Made by a program: the position numbers and the translations under genes
Shown here: positions 1 to 8,864 of the stretch, one piece after another
Numbering within the stretch: the first letter of the stretch is position 1
How the letters are laid out: the number at the start of each line of letters is the position of its first letter
NCBI RefSeq assembly: GCF_014653195.1
Contig: NZ_BNAH01000003.1
Coordinates: 180,217-244,216, forward strand
DNA: 64,000 nucleotides
Origin: Thalassotalea profundi
GTDB taxonomy: Bacteria > Pseudomonadota > Gammaproteobacteria > Enterobacterales > Alteromonadaceae
Direction of reading: 5' to 3'
Notes under the pieces: model-generated
Database searches by the model: none
Told to the model about the DNA's origin: nothing
Seen by the model: the letters and a program-made list of their open reading frames with translations, nothing else

Positions 1-999
1 CCTTTATCAAATAATAAAGGTATCAATCGTCAAGGTGGAGGTTTAACGGCCCCGGCGTTAACCGCAAAAGATAAAGAAGATATCAAGTTAGCCGCTAAAA
101 TTGATGTTGATTTTCTAGCGGTTTCGTTTCCTCGTGATGCTGCTGATATGCGTGAAGCTCGTTTATTAGCCCGAGAAGCAAATTGTAATGCAAGTTTAGT
201 ATCAAAAATTGAACGTGCTGAAGCAGTTAACGATAATGACGTGCTTGATGGTATTATTTTAGCTTCAGATGTTGTGATGGTTGCTCGTGGTGATTTAGGT
301 GTTGAAATTGGTGATGCTGCACTTGTTGGTAAACAAAAACATATTATAGCGCGTAGTCGTCGTTTAAACCGCGCAGTAATTACTGCAACTCAAATGATGG
401 AAACAATGATCGAACAGCCAATGCCAACACGTGCTGAAGTCATGGATGTATCAAATGCTGTATTAGATGGTACAGATGCAGTAATGCTATCAGCAGAAAC
501 TGCAGCAGGTAAATATCCAGTAGAAACTGTAACGGCAATGGCTTCTGTTTGTGTAGGTGCTGAAACTCACCGCTCAGTAAATATCTCTAATCACAGAATG
601 GAGCTTACATTTACTGAAATTTCTGAAACGATAGCACTATCAGCAATGTATGCTGCCAACCATTTAGACGGCGTTAAAGCAATAATATCATTAACCGAGT
701 CAGGCCAGACATGTAAGATTATGTCGCGAATTACTTCAGGTTTACCGATTTATTCATTATCTCGTCATCAGAAAACCTTGAATAATGCCGCAATATATCG
801 TGGTGTATACCCTATTTACTTTGACTCAACCTCATGCAGTAACGATGATTTATCTGCAAAAGTACTTGCTACAGTGATCGAAAAAGCTGATTTAGTTGAA
901 GGAGATAAGGTTATTGTAACTCATGGTGATATGATGGAAACGGTAGGTGCTACAAACACTCTTAAAATATTGACAGTGACTAAAGCAATAGCAAAATAA
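1..999 (+). CDS. pykA: Pyruvate kinase, PykA type (5' truncated by window edge)
   Basis: The open frame runs from the first base (codons CCT TTA TCA ...), so the N-terminal part of the protein lies outside the window; about 332 residues are present. The enzyme transfers phosphate from phosphoenolpyruvate to ADP in the cytoplasm, the last step of glycolysis. Visible family signatures are the Mg/PEP loop [12 protein letters not shown], the [11 protein letters not shown] segment, [23 protein letters not shown] and the C-terminal allosteric domain ending in [11 protein letters not shown]. Wording such as [11 protein letters not shown] and CxGAE resembles E. coli PykA (AMP/sugar-phosphate activated) more than PykF. 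It is followed by an intrinsic terminator at 1032-1060 and then pfkA on the same strand, so two irreversible glycolytic steps sit together. Product is certain; the PykA subtype is likely. Confidence 0.96.
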   Translation, partial: PLSNNKGINRQGGGLTAPALTAKDKEDIKLAAKIDVDFLAVSFPRDAADMREARLLAREANCNASLVSKIERAEAVNDNDVLDGIILASDVVMVARGDLGVEIGDAALVGKQKHIIARSRRLNRAVITATQMMETMIEQPMPTRAEVMDVSNAVLDGTDAVMLSAETAAGKYPVETVTAMASVCVGAETHRSVNISNHRMELTFTEISETIALSAMYAANHLDGVKAIISLTESGQTCKIMSRITSGLPIYSLSRHQKTLNNAAIYRGVYPIYFDSTSCSNDDLSAKVLATVIEKADLVEGDKVIVTHGDMMETVGATNTLKILTVTKAIAK

Positions 1000-1031
1000 C
1001 TCTAGTTGTAAGTATCAATAAATTTTTATTT

Positions 1032-1060
1032 AAAAGGTAGCGAAAGCTACCTTTTTTGTT
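1032..1060 (+). terminator. Rho-independent terminator after pykA
   Basis: Perfect stem GGTAGC/GCTACC (1036-1041 and 1046-1051) with a GAAA tetraloop, extended by flanking A/T pairs and followed by a run of T. It begins about 33 bases after the pykA stop and separates pykA from pfkA. Confidence 0.9.
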
Positions 1061-1154
1061 TTTAATCAACCTTGTTTTAGTATTTATAATGCATACTAAG
1101 TTTTAAACATAAAAGTAACGGTAAAACTACCAAGACATTTTAATGGTATAAAAG

Positions 1155-2162
1155 ATGAAAAATATAGCAGTACTAACAAGTGGTGGAGATGCTCCAGGGA
1201 TGAATGCCGCTCTTCGTGCCATAGTATTAACATGCTTACAGTATAAGTACACCATAACGGGTTATTATCACGGATATAACGGTTTAATAAATGGTGAATC
1301 AAAACAAATTCATGTTGATGACGTTAATGGTATTATTGGTCGTGGAGGTACCATTTTAAAAAGTGCTCGTTGCCCTGCTATGTTAAGTGATAATGGCATT
1401 AAACAAGCCGTATCTACATTAATGAAAGATAAAATAGACGCACTGATAGTAATTGGTGGTGACGGTTCATTCGCAGGGTTACTAGAGATAGCTAAATATT
1501 GGCAAGGCCAAGTAATTGGAATACCTGGTACGATTGATAATGATGTTGACCAAACAGACTTTACCATAGGTTTTTCAACCGCCGTTAATACCGCAATTGA
1601 AGCCATCGACAAAATTAGAGATACCGCAGATGCTTTTGAACGAGTGTTTATCGTTGAAGTAATGGGTCGTCATAGCGGATTTATAACCTTTAATGTGGGA
1701 ATTGCTTCAGCTGCCGAACAAGTACTTTCGTTTGAGAACTTCGATTGTGTAAACAAAGAAACAAGACTAAACGAACTCAGTAATAGCATTAAAAATGCAC
1801 AAAGTAATAGACATTCTAGTTACTTAATTGTTATTGCTGAAAATTTATGGCCTGAAGGTACAACTGAATTAGCTAAAAATTTAACCGAGCTGACGGGGAT
1901 TGATTGCACTCCTTGTATTCTCGGCTATATACAAAGAGGTGGATCGCCTGTAGCAAAAGATCGCTTGCTCGCAACAAAACTTGGTGTAGCATCTGTACAA
2001 GCTTTAGCCGAAGGAAAAACGAATTTAATGATGGGCGAACAAAACAATACCGTAGTAGAAGTTCCCTTACGCCAATCAATAAATCATCAAAAAGGAGTCA
2101 GTAAAAGTTTAATTAAAGCACAAACCGATATATTGTCAGTACCTAAACAATCACAAATTTAA
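1155..2162 (+). CDS. pfkA: ATP-dependent 6-phosphofructokinase
   Basis: 335 residues, slightly longer than E. coli PfkA (320). It phosphorylates fructose-6-phosphate to fructose-1,6-bisphosphate in the cytoplasm. Group-A motifs are clear: LTSGGDAPGMNAALR near the N-terminus, IGGDGSFAG, the catalytic loop PGTIDNDVDQTD, EVMGRHSG and LGYIQRGGSPVAKDR. Glycine follows the GGD motif (GGDGS) and precedes TIDND (PGTIDND), which is the ATP-type pattern; pyrophosphate-dependent enzymes carry Asp and Lys there. The start ATG at 1155 gives the expected MKNIAVLTSGG beginning. It lies downstream of pykA but behind that gene's terminator, so it probably has its own promoter in the 95-bp gap. It converges on the response-regulator gene with only one base between stop codons. 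Confidence 0.96.
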   Translation: MKNIAVLTSGGDAPGMNAALRAIVLTCLQYKYTITGYYHGYNGLINGESKQIHVDDVNGIIGRGGTILKSARCPAMLSDNGIKQAVSTLMKDKIDALIVIGGDGSFAGLLEIAKYWQGQVIGIPGTIDNDVDQTDFTIGFSTAVNTAIEAIDKIRDTADAFERVFIVEVMGRHSGFITFNVGIASAAEQVLSFENFDCVNKETRLNELSNSIKNAQSNRHSSYLIVIAENLWPEGTTELAKNLTELTGIDCTPCILGYIQRGGSPVAKDRLLATKLGVASVQALAEGKTNLMMGEQNNTVVEVPLRQSINHQKGVSKSLIKAQTDILSVPKQSQI

Positions 2163-2163
2163 A

Positions 2164-2988
2164 TCAGTTATTTACAGCTAGTTTTACTTTGTCTTTGTAA
2201 CTACGGCTAACTTTTAGCTCTTTACCATTACTCATGACTAAAAAGTATTCACCGTTTAACTGACTACAAAATTTTTCGATATAATGCCGATTTACAATTG
2301 TTGAGCGGTGGCTTCTGACAAATAACTTAGGATCAAGTAACTCCTCTAATTGTTTCATTGTTTTTCTTAATATGTGTGTATTATCTTCCGTATGCACACA
2401 CATATAATCGCCCGCAGCATCAATCCATAAAATATCTTTAGTTGGTACCCTACTCACTTCACTACCATCTTTAATTGCGAGTATATCTGAATAATTTGAT
2501 AACGTAACAGGAAGATCAGACTCTAATTCTTCTAATATTTTTTTATAATCATTACCCGTAACATCACTGACTAAATGTACAAGCTTTGACTTATGTTCAG
2601 CATTTTTCTGGCTTTGAAGGTATTCTCTGATTTTACTTAATGATTGAGCTAATCTGTCTTCATCCACAGGTTTTAATAAGTAATCTTGGGCGTGAACGTC
2701 AAAAGCTTGAACTGCATATTGATCAAACGCCGTCACAAAAATCACCATAGGTAGGGGTAAGTTTTGATCAATAATTGTTTGCATAACTTCAAAGCCATTT
2801 TGTCCTGGCATTTGAATATCAAGAAACATTAACTCTGGTTGATGTTTCTTAATTACATCAATAGCTTCTCGACCATTACTACATTGAGCGATTATATTAA
2901 TATCATCGTGCTCAGCTAAACGAACTGCTAATCCTTTACGGGCAAGCGGTTCATCATCAACAATAACTGTTGATAACGCTTTGTTCAT
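2164..2988 (-). CDS. LytTR-family response regulator
   Basis: 274 residues. N-terminal receiver domain (about 5-125): acidic pocket VDDEP, phospho-acceptor D57 in LMFLDIQMPG, VTAFDQ, and LLKPVD with the conserved lysine near 106. C-terminal LytTR DNA-binding domain (about 165-270) with RVPTKDILWIDAAGDYMCVHT, RSHRSTIVNRHYIEK and the family ending LKVSRSYKDKVK. It is encoded 2 bases downstream of a LytS-like kinase on the same strand, so the two form a classical pair. E. coli BtsR and YpdB belong to this family and respond to pyruvate. The position next to pykA-pfkA makes a carbon or pyruvate signal attractive, but nothing in the sequence proves it. Confidence 0.93.
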   Translation of the reverse strand: MNKALSTVIVDDEPLARKGLAVRLAEHDDINIIAQCSNGREAIDVIKKHQPELMFLDIQMPGQNGFEVMQTIIDQNLPLPMVIFVTAFDQYAVQAFDVHAQDYLLKPVDEDRLAQSLSKIREYLQSQKNAEHKSKLVHLVSDVTGNDYKKILEELESDLPVTLSNYSDILAIKDGSEVSRVPTKDILWIDAAGDYMCVHTEDNTHILRKTMKQLEELLDPKLFVRSHRSTIVNRHYIEKFCSQLNGEYFLVMSNGKELKVSRSYKDKVKLAVNN

Positions 2989-2990
2989 TA

Positions 2991-4058
2991 CTATTTTCCA
3001 TTATCAAAAGGTAATCTTATGTTTACTTTAACACCATTTGGATTATTTGGGGCAATTACTAATGAAAAATTACCCGGATAAAGTGCTTGAAGACGCTCTC
3101 GGGTATTTGCTAAACCGACACCTTTTTCTCTAAAAATATTGCCCTCTATAAAGTTACCGCTAGGGCCATTATCAGCTAGTTCAATTAAGAGATCATTGCC
3201 AAATCGACTCACATTAACAGTTATCGTTCCGCCATCTTCTTGCTCTGCAATCGCATACTTAATTGAATTTTCAGCAAGTGGTTGCAAAATCATACTGGGA
3301 ACCAAAGCTTGATGACAGTCAGAAGCAATATTAAACTCAATTTGCAAGCGCTCTTCAAACCGAACTTTTTCAATATCTAAATACAGCTTTAACGCATCAA
3401 TTTCATGATCGAGTGTTACTCGCTTCATTGGATCTTTATCAAGGGAGTAACGTAAGAATTCACTTAGTTTGGTTACCATACCATTTGCTGTTTTATTATC
3501 TTCAACCAAAATCAATGTAGAAATAGCATTTAAGGTATTAAATAAAAAATGAGGGTTTAGCTGATAACGAAGCATTTTAAGTTGCGCCTGATGAGCTACA
3601 CTATTAGCTTTTAATACATTCTGTTTTTCAGTTTGTAGCATTTGATAATACTTAGTACCAAAATACAGTACACTCCAACACAGCATTATAGAGAAAGAAA
3701 ATGTTGAGTTTTTCAGGTAATGTATCAATAACTCAGGACGATACCCATGCTTATAAATTTCCCAGTAATTAATATTCTTTACAATTTGCCACAATAATCC
3801 CGTAAAGTAAGAGGCCAATAAGACAGTGAGGGCAATTTTTAATGGTGTAGAATTCCATATTTTTCGATAAAGATAGCGTAGCGGAATACTAAACATCCAT
3901 CCGGCATAGGCATTTAAGAAAATGATAATAATGAATAAGTCACGTAAATCATGGAGTAAAGAACTTAGGTAATGAACAAGCACAAAGCCAAACCAACCAG
4001 CAGTATGCATTAGCCAAAATAATCTATCTTTATTCTCAATAATATTTTTCCAATTCAC
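2991..4058 (-). CDS. LytS/YehU-type sensor histidine kinase
   Basis: 355 residues. About four hydrophobic segments fill residues 12-140, then a short linker, then a His_kinase domain (PF06580 type) with the phospho-acceptor H170 in QLNPHFLFNTLNAIS. A HATPase_c region follows: the N-box-like PLAENSIKYAI, then ELADNGPSG and GVGLANTRERL. It lacks the longer 5TM-LYT plus GAF architecture of true LytS/BtsS, so the sensing module is a short membrane domain. First gene of the operon with the LytTR regulator. About 110 bases separate it from the thiamine operon behind it. Ligand unknown. Confidence 0.92.
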   Translation of the reverse strand: MNWKNIIENKDRLFWLMHTAGWFGFVLVHYLSSLLHDLRDLFIIIIFLNAYAGWMFSIPLRYLYRKIWNSTPLKIALTVLLASYFTGLLWQIVKNINYWEIYKHGYRPELLIHYLKNSTFSFSIMLCWSVLYFGTKYYQMLQTEKQNVLKANSVAHQAQLKMLRYQLNPHFLFNTLNAISTLILVEDNKTANGMVTKLSEFLRYSLDKDPMKRVTLDHEIDALKLYLDIEKVRFEERLQIEFNIASDCHQALVPSMILQPLAENSIKYAIAEQEDGGTITVNVSRFGNDLLIELADNGPSGNFIEGNIFREKGVGLANTRERLQALYPGNFSLVIAPNNPNGVKVNIRLPFDNGK

Positions 4059-4169
4059 ATAAAAAACTCAGCAATCATAGTAATGTTAATTATGGGTTAT
4101 ACACGTAAATAACACGATGTAATTAATCGTATCTTTTAGGCTTATTGTCTCATTTAACCTAACGATAAA

Positions 4170-5090
4170 TTATGCAGGTAAATGTAATTTCAACCTATCA
4201 ACTATACTCGTCTTATTATTATTTAAGACATCAGCTTGTTGAAACTGTTGTTTAGCTAGAATCAGCCATTTATTGTCATTTGTTCTATTAAAACGGCAAA
4301 TATACCATAAAGCATTAAGAAGCAATGACTTACCAAGGTAACGCATAACCTTTTTAGTGGAAATATTAACCATTCTCTGTGCTAAGTAGACCTTGATTTG
4401 TGCAATAACCGTATCAACACTTAAATAATTAAGTAAATTATTAACAGCAATCATCATAGCAATGTCATACTCAACCTCACTATAACAACAACACTCAAAA
4501 TCAATTAAAATAGGGATCTCATCTGACGCTATCCCTGTTAATGGTGAGTTTAGAAGCATATTAGTAAAATTGAAATCTCCGTGACATAAGGTTAGCTGTT
4601 GAGCTTTTATTGCATCGTCATCACTTAATAAAGAGCGTAATATTTGTTGTTGGTTTTTATTTAATGCTAATGCATTAATATAATAATCGCCGTGTGCAAT
4701 AAACGAAATAGGTTTTATTTTTTTTGAAGGTATTATTAACTTTTGGAACGTTAACATTAACTCCAAAGCGATATTAAGCTTATTTTTGATTGGCAAATTT
4801 AATTTACTAAGATCATTAGCTTCAATAAAAGGAGTGACTAGCCAATGCTCATCACTATATAACAATGACGTGGTAATGGGTGATGAGGCACTGTTAAGTA
4901 ATACCTCTTTTTCTATTTGGGCATATTCAGTATTATATTTATCAAAATATTTTGCATAAAATAATTGATCATTAAGGCATCTCACTTTAAAAGATTGTTG
5001 ACTTAGTCCTGTAGTGATTTCTGCAACTGAAATTATTGTTCGCTGTTGAAAAAAAGGTAGCTCATCAAGTAACTTTATATTTTTGTGCAT
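4170..5090 (-). CDS. Aminoglycoside phosphotransferase-fold kinase, probable thiamine kinase
   Basis: 306 residues from the ATG at 5090. The frame can be extended to a TTG at 5105 inside pnuT, but the ATG falls 2 bases after the pnuT stop and is the better start. The protein-kinase-like APH/choline-kinase fold is shown by the Brenner motif LCHGDFNFTNMLL (catalytic Asp and Asn) and the metal-binding ILIDFECCCYSEVEYDIA. Last gene of the TPP-riboswitch operon, directly after the permease. The expected role is phosphorylation of imported thiamine (ThiK activity), trapping it in the cytoplasm for conversion to TPP. The fold alone would also fit choline or hydroxymethylpyrimidine kinases; the thiamine assignment rests on context. 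Confidence 0.82.
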   Translation of the reverse strand: MHKNIKLLDELPFFQQRTIISVAEITTGLSQQSFKVRCLNDQLFYAKYFDKYNTEYAQIEKEVLLNSASSPITTSLLYSDEHWLVTPFIEANDLSKLNLPIKNKLNIALELMLTFQKLIIPSKKIKPISFIAHGDYYINALALNKNQQQILRSLLSDDDAIKAQQLTLCHGDFNFTNMLLNSPLTGIASDEIPILIDFECCCYSEVEYDIAMMIAVNNLLNYLSVDTVIAQIKVYLAQRMVNISTKKVMRYLGKSLLLNALWYICRFNRTNDNKWLILAKQQFQQADVLNNNKTSIVDRLKLHLPA

Positions 5091-5092
5091 AC

Positions 5093-5713
5093 TTAAGCTA
5101 AACAACTCGATTTTGTTGAAGAATAAAATAATTTACGCCATTTAAGGTAACCATAAGTTGCAAAAATAACAAAGAGCCCAAAAAGAAAAGCAGTAGGAAT
5201 TAAGCCTTTTTCAATATAAAGATATATAGAAACAATATCTATTACGATCCAATATAACCAATTTTCTACTATTTTTTGTGCAACCAAATAAGTAGCAAAC
5301 AGAGCAAACACCGTTGTATGAGCGTCCAAATAAGGAAAATGTGTTGGCGTGTAATTAGCCATAAGCCAACCAAGTCCTAAAGATAATAGGAAACAAATCA
5401 TAATTGCCTTCAAGTGAAAGCTTGCTGCTAACTGCCCTACTGCTAATTGTTCTATTTCTTCGCTGTCATTTGTCTTTTTACGCCAACAAAACCAGCCATA
5501 AATTGCCATTGCAAAGTAATAAACTTGCAACAAGCTATCAGACCACAAATAAAACTCGTAAAAAATAGCGGTATATAAAACCGTACTGACAAGCGCTGCA
5601 GGCCAACACCAAATATTATTATTAGCCGCAAGAAAAACATAAAGCAGTGAAGCTATTACCGCTAGCCATTCAACTAGCGGTAAATTAGCATAATAATGGA
5701 TAATGTCAGCCAT
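5093..5713 (-). CDS. pnuT: PnuC-family permease, probable thiamine transporter PnuT
   Basis: 206 residues, about seven membrane segments, the size and pattern of PnuC/PnuT vitamin transporters (PF04973): AALVSTVLYTAIFYEF, QVYYFAMAIYGWFCW, ENWLYWIVIDIVSIYLYIEKG, then a basic C-terminus. PnuC carries nicotinamide riboside and PnuT carries thiamine. Here the TPP riboswitch, YkoF-like protein and kinase in the same operon point to thiamine. The start ATG overlaps the upstream stop as TAATG, indicating translational coupling. PnuC-type carriers are facilitators, so uptake would depend on phosphorylation by the downstream kinase. Confidence 0.87.
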   Translation of the reverse strand: MADIIHYYANLPLVEWLAVIASLLYVFLAANNNIWCWPAALVSTVLYTAIFYEFYLWSDSLLQVYYFAMAIYGWFCWRKKTNDSEEIEQLAVGQLAASFHLKAIMICFLLSLGLGWLMANYTPTHFPYLDAHTTVFALFATYLVAQKIVENWLYWIVIDIVSIYLYIEKGLIPTAFLFGLFVIFATYGYLKWRKLFYSSTKSSCLA

Positions 5714-5979
5714 TAGCTTTCTGCTTCAACTTCTGATTTATCACCTGAAATAAACTTACAAACAAAAACAGCACTACCAATAGTTTCATGCACAAGTTTA
5801 ATTTCATTCATTACATGAGTTACTGCAAGATCGTATTCACCAAACACTTGTGTACTCATGCCATTGGTAACCACGTTTAAACCATCGACGCCTCGTAACT
5901 TTCGAATAAATGCCCATATATCGGTTTTAAATTTTTCTTGAGCCAATGGGTATAAACTAATTTCGATTGAAATATCCAT
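5713..5979 (-). CDS. YkoF/MTH1187-like thiamine-binding domain protein
   Basis: 88 residues. The pattern MDISIEISLYPL ... IWAFIRKLRGVDGLNVVTNGMSTQVFGEYD resembles the MTH1187/YkoF ferredoxin-like family, whose Bacillus member YkoF binds thiamine and hydroxymethylpyrimidine. There is no signal peptide, so it should be cytoplasmic. Its position between the outer-membrane receptor and the PnuT-type permease, under a TPP riboswitch, supports a thiamine or precursor binding role. It is a single domain, whereas Bacillus YkoF has two copies, so it probably acts as an oligomer. Binding itself is inferred. Confidence 0.75.
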   Translation of the reverse strand: MDISIEISLYPLAQEKFKTDIWAFIRKLRGVDGLNVVTNGMSTQVFGEYDLAVTHVMNEIKLVHETIGSAVFVCKFISGDKSEVEAES

Positions 5980-6008
5980 AATGTTCCTACTTTTTAAAAG
6001 GTTTAGAA

Positions 6009-8144
6009 TTAAAAACGATAATCAAAAGTTAAACCTAACTGTCTCGGTGCTGCAAAACGTTGATATTTTTTAGGTGCCCAGTCAATATCAGGTTCATTAC
6101 CAAAGTAAAAACCACGAGTAGCCACTTTTTCGTCAGTTAAGTTTCTGCCCCATAAATACAATGACCACGCCTGTGTTTCATAGCCTATTCGTGCATTAAC
6201 AGTGTCTGAGCTCTCTGATTTTTCGGAATGGCTGTCTGAAAAATAAAAACTACTTTTGCCCGACATATATGCATTAAAGAAAATGCCGAAATCACTTCGA
6301 TAGGTTCCACCTAAGCTATAAGTAAATTTTGGGGCATGAGCTAATTCACGATCAGAAATATCGATACTAGAACCATATTTATCAAAATACGCATAGGTGT
6401 CATACTTAGCTCGTAAATAACCTAAAGTGGTATAAAAAGATAAGCTATTAGTCACGTCCCAAGTCAAATCCATTTCCATACCATAACTTGAAGAGCTCGT
6501 AGCGTTTGCTGTATAGATAGTAAATTGCTGTGGTTTTTCCGGATTTTGCTGTGATGCATTAACCTGCTGGTCTTTTCTATCCATATAGAAAAATGCTAAA
6601 CGACTTCGCACACTATTATCAGCAAATGATGAATCAAAACCTAATTCATAATTAATTAATGTTTCTGTATCAAATTCTTTAAACTGCGCAAGTTGAGTAG
6701 GTAAACCCATGTTAAAGCCACCAGCTTTATAACCACGAGCAATTCGAACATAAGCATTATGATTATCGTTAATTGGTTTACTTACAGCGATATGTCCGCC
6801 CCACATAGTTTCACTTGGATTAAACACATCACCAATGCCGCCAGCGATCGTATGATCTTTATAGTCACTTTCGCGTTTTTCGACACGTAAACCAACAGAT
6901 AATTGATATTGGTTTGATAATTGACTATCTAATTGCCCAAATACAGCAAAATTGTCTGCTTTATAGTGAGCAAATAAAGTGTCTGATGCCCAGCCATTAT
7001 AGATTTCGTCTGTAATATTATCTTCTTCAAGTCGACTAATATAAACGCCTAATAACCAATCAGTACGTTGGTTAAAAATCTTATTCCCTGCTTTATTATT
7101 AAAACGAAATTCTTGCGATAATACGTCACGCTCTGCAGTTTTTGACCAGAAGTAATCATATACACAGGGTTCACCATCGCATGATTTAGTCGCCCAATAT
7201 TCAGCATTAGACCAGTCTCCATCATATGAATTTTGATGATCTGTTGTCGTAAAGCTAGAAATAGCGGTTAAATCAACCCCGTTAAACCCTGTATATTCAA
7301 ATTTAAGCGAACTACCTAGTGACTTTTGATTATCTACACCGGGTTCATCAGAATAGGTTGTATATCCATTATTATCTAATGTCCAAGCATCAAAGCCATT
7401 ATCCATATTGGCAAATAACAACGTAAAATATATACTCAAGTCATCTGTTGCTTGCGCATTAATCTTCATTTTTCCAGTCAGTTCATCAATAGCATTTGTA
7501 TCATCTCTGCCTAAAAATATATTATCGCTATAGCCATTTTGTTGGTGTTGCTCCAAACTTACACGATAATTAACTTTTGAAGATAAAGCCCCTGAACTAA
7601 AGCCAGATAATGTCATTAATTGATCATCACCAAAGCTTGTAGAAACACCATGCTCGCTGACATCTGTTGGTTGGTTCGATTGTATATAGATAAGCCCTGC
7701 TAATGCATTAGCACCAAAGCGTGTTCCTTGAGGACCTCGTAATACTTCAACTTGGTTAACATCATATAAGTTAGCTGCCATGCCCAAGCCAGATAAATCG
7801 ATATCATCTATAATAAAGCCAACAGAAGAATTTGGCGCACCTTGATACTCAGAACGTTCACCTACACCACGTATTTGTAAATATTTAGGCCTTGCAGTAC
7901 CTCCTGAAAAATTCACATTGGCTATGCTAGACAATACATTATCAAAATGTTGAACACTTTGATCTTTTAATTGTTGTTGATCAATGATCGCAATACTTGT
8001 GGGAGTTGAAGCTAGGGATTGTTTTTTAAAGTTTGATGTTACTGTGATCGTTTCAAGTGATTGCTCTGAAGTTTCAGCATACGATGGTAAAGAGAAAAGA
8101 GTTACAGTAATGGCAATTGCTAATGAAGATTTTTTAAACGTCAT
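6009..8144 (-). CDS. TonB-dependent outer-membrane receptor, probable thiamine uptake
   Basis: 711 residues. Signal peptide MTFKKSSLAIAITVTLFSL..SYA, TonB-box-like ETITVTS near residue 32, plug domain (about 45-160) with the usual VEVLRGPQGTRFGANALAGLIYI segment, then a beta-barrel ending in an aromatic residue (LGLTFDYRF). First gene behind the TPP riboswitch at 8213-8322 and followed by the YkoF-like, pnuT and kinase genes. It is therefore expected to import thiamine or its phosphates across the outer membrane using TonB energy. TonB-dependent thiamine receptors under TPP control are known from comparative genomics of Alteromonadales. Substrate is inferred from regulation only. Confidence 0.9.
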   Translation of the reverse strand: MTFKKSSLAIAITVTLFSLPSYAETSEQSLETITVTSNFKKQSLASTPTSIAIIDQQQLKDQSVQHFDNVLSSIANVNFSGGTARPKYLQIRGVGERSEYQGAPNSSVGFIIDDIDLSGLGMAANLYDVNQVEVLRGPQGTRFGANALAGLIYIQSNQPTDVSEHGVSTSFGDDQLMTLSGFSSGALSSKVNYRVSLEQHQQNGYSDNIFLGRDDTNAIDELTGKMKINAQATDDLSIYFTLLFANMDNGFDAWTLDNNGYTTYSDEPGVDNQKSLGSSLKFEYTGFNGVDLTAISSFTTTDHQNSYDGDWSNAEYWATKSCDGEPCVYDYFWSKTAERDVLSQEFRFNNKAGNKIFNQRTDWLLGVYISRLEEDNITDEIYNGWASDTLFAHYKADNFAVFGQLDSQLSNQYQLSVGLRVEKRESDYKDHTIAGGIGDVFNPSETMWGGHIAVSKPINDNHNAYVRIARGYKAGGFNMGLPTQLAQFKEFDTETLINYELGFDSSFADNSVRSRLAFFYMDRKDQQVNASQQNPEKPQQFTIYTANATSSSSYGMEMDLTWDVTNSLSFYTTLGYLRAKYDTYAYFDKYGSSIDISDRELAHAPKFTYSLGGTYRSDFGIFFNAYMSGKSSFYFSDSHSEKSESSDTVNARIGYETQAWSLYLWGRNLTDEKVATRGFYFGNEPDIDWAPKKYQRFAAPRQLGLTFDYRF

Positions 8145-8212
8145 AATTATCTCAATAAGTAATAGGCATTACTGGCATAAGATAAATAAGCGTAACTATT
8201 GAGAATACAATA

Positions 8213-8322
8213 GAATCACTAACCATTCCTACGCCAGAATTATCCGGGTCAGGTTCAAAGAGTTTGCAAATATCACATCTCAGCCAATTACAAAGAAAAC
8301 TTTATAATGGCACCCCTTGGTT
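8213..8322 (-). promoter_or_regulatory. TPP (THI-box) riboswitch
   Basis: On the minus strand the conserved TPP aptamer elements appear in order: a P1/P2 strand around GGGGTGCC (8311-8318), CTGAGAT near 8278, then ACCTGACCCGGATAATTCTG and GCGTAGGAATGGTTAG, closing around 8215. This is the canonical order of CUGAGA, the CCUGAnCnGGnUAAUnCnGCGnAGGGA core and the closing stem. It lies about 70 bases upstream of the TonB receptor start. It should switch off the thiamine uptake operon when TPP is abundant. Whether it acts on transcription or ribosome access was not worked out. Confidence 0.96.
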
Positions 8323-8410
8323 CGTGCGGCATAGTATCAATATTTAATAAAATGTACAGCCTTTGTTACTAGGATTTTATCAATTAATTAGTTTTAGGTT
8401 ATAACAAAGC

Positions 8411-8761
8411 CTATATATTAAGCATTTTTCCGAGAGGTTGCCCTCCAACAAGGTGCATATGAATATGATAAACCTCTTGGCCACCATGTTGATTACAATT
8501 CATAATCAGTCGGTAGCCGTCTTCAGCTATGCCCTCTTCTTTTGCAAGTTGCTTAGCCACCGTAAACATTCTTCCCATAATTAGTTCGTCTTCAACTTCA
8601 ATATCGTTAGCCGTTGGAATTAACTTATTAGGTATGATTAATATATGTGTTTTTGCTTGTGGAGATATATCACGAAAAGCGGTCACTAATTCATCTTGAA
8701 AAAGCAAAGGAGTGGGTATTTCTTGTCTTACAATTTTAGAAAAAATGGTTTCTTCAGCCAT
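8411..8761 (-). CDS. hinT: HIT-family purine nucleoside phosphoramidase
   Basis: 116 residues from the ATG at 8761. The frame stays open to 8827, but [21 protein letters not shown] is the usual family N-terminus and a GGAG lies 8 bases before this ATG. The histidine-triad motif [10 protein letters not shown] (HxHxH) is near the C-terminus. HinT hydrolyses adenosine 5'-phosphoramidates and aminoacyl-adenylates in the cytoplasm. It stands alone between the riboswitch and the RND operon. Length matches E. coli HinT (119). Confidence 0.93.
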   Translation of the reverse strand: MAEETIFSKIVRQEIPTPLLFQDELVTAFRDISPQAKTHILIIPNKLIPTANDIEVEDELIMGRMFTVAKQLAKEEGIAEDGYRLIMNCNQHGGQEVYHIHMHLVGGQPLGKMLNI

Positions 8762-8864
8762 GTGGTTAGCTCCAAATATATAAAAAAGAGTATTGATATT
8801 AGTGTAACTATTTACACCAACAATCAATACCCTTTTTGTGAAATTCCTTTTTAATTATTTGATA

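Noticed and set aside
2164..4058. AgrA/quorum-sensing regulator
   Set aside because: No autoinducer peptide or processing gene is nearby; the pair has ordinary LytS/LytTR architecture.
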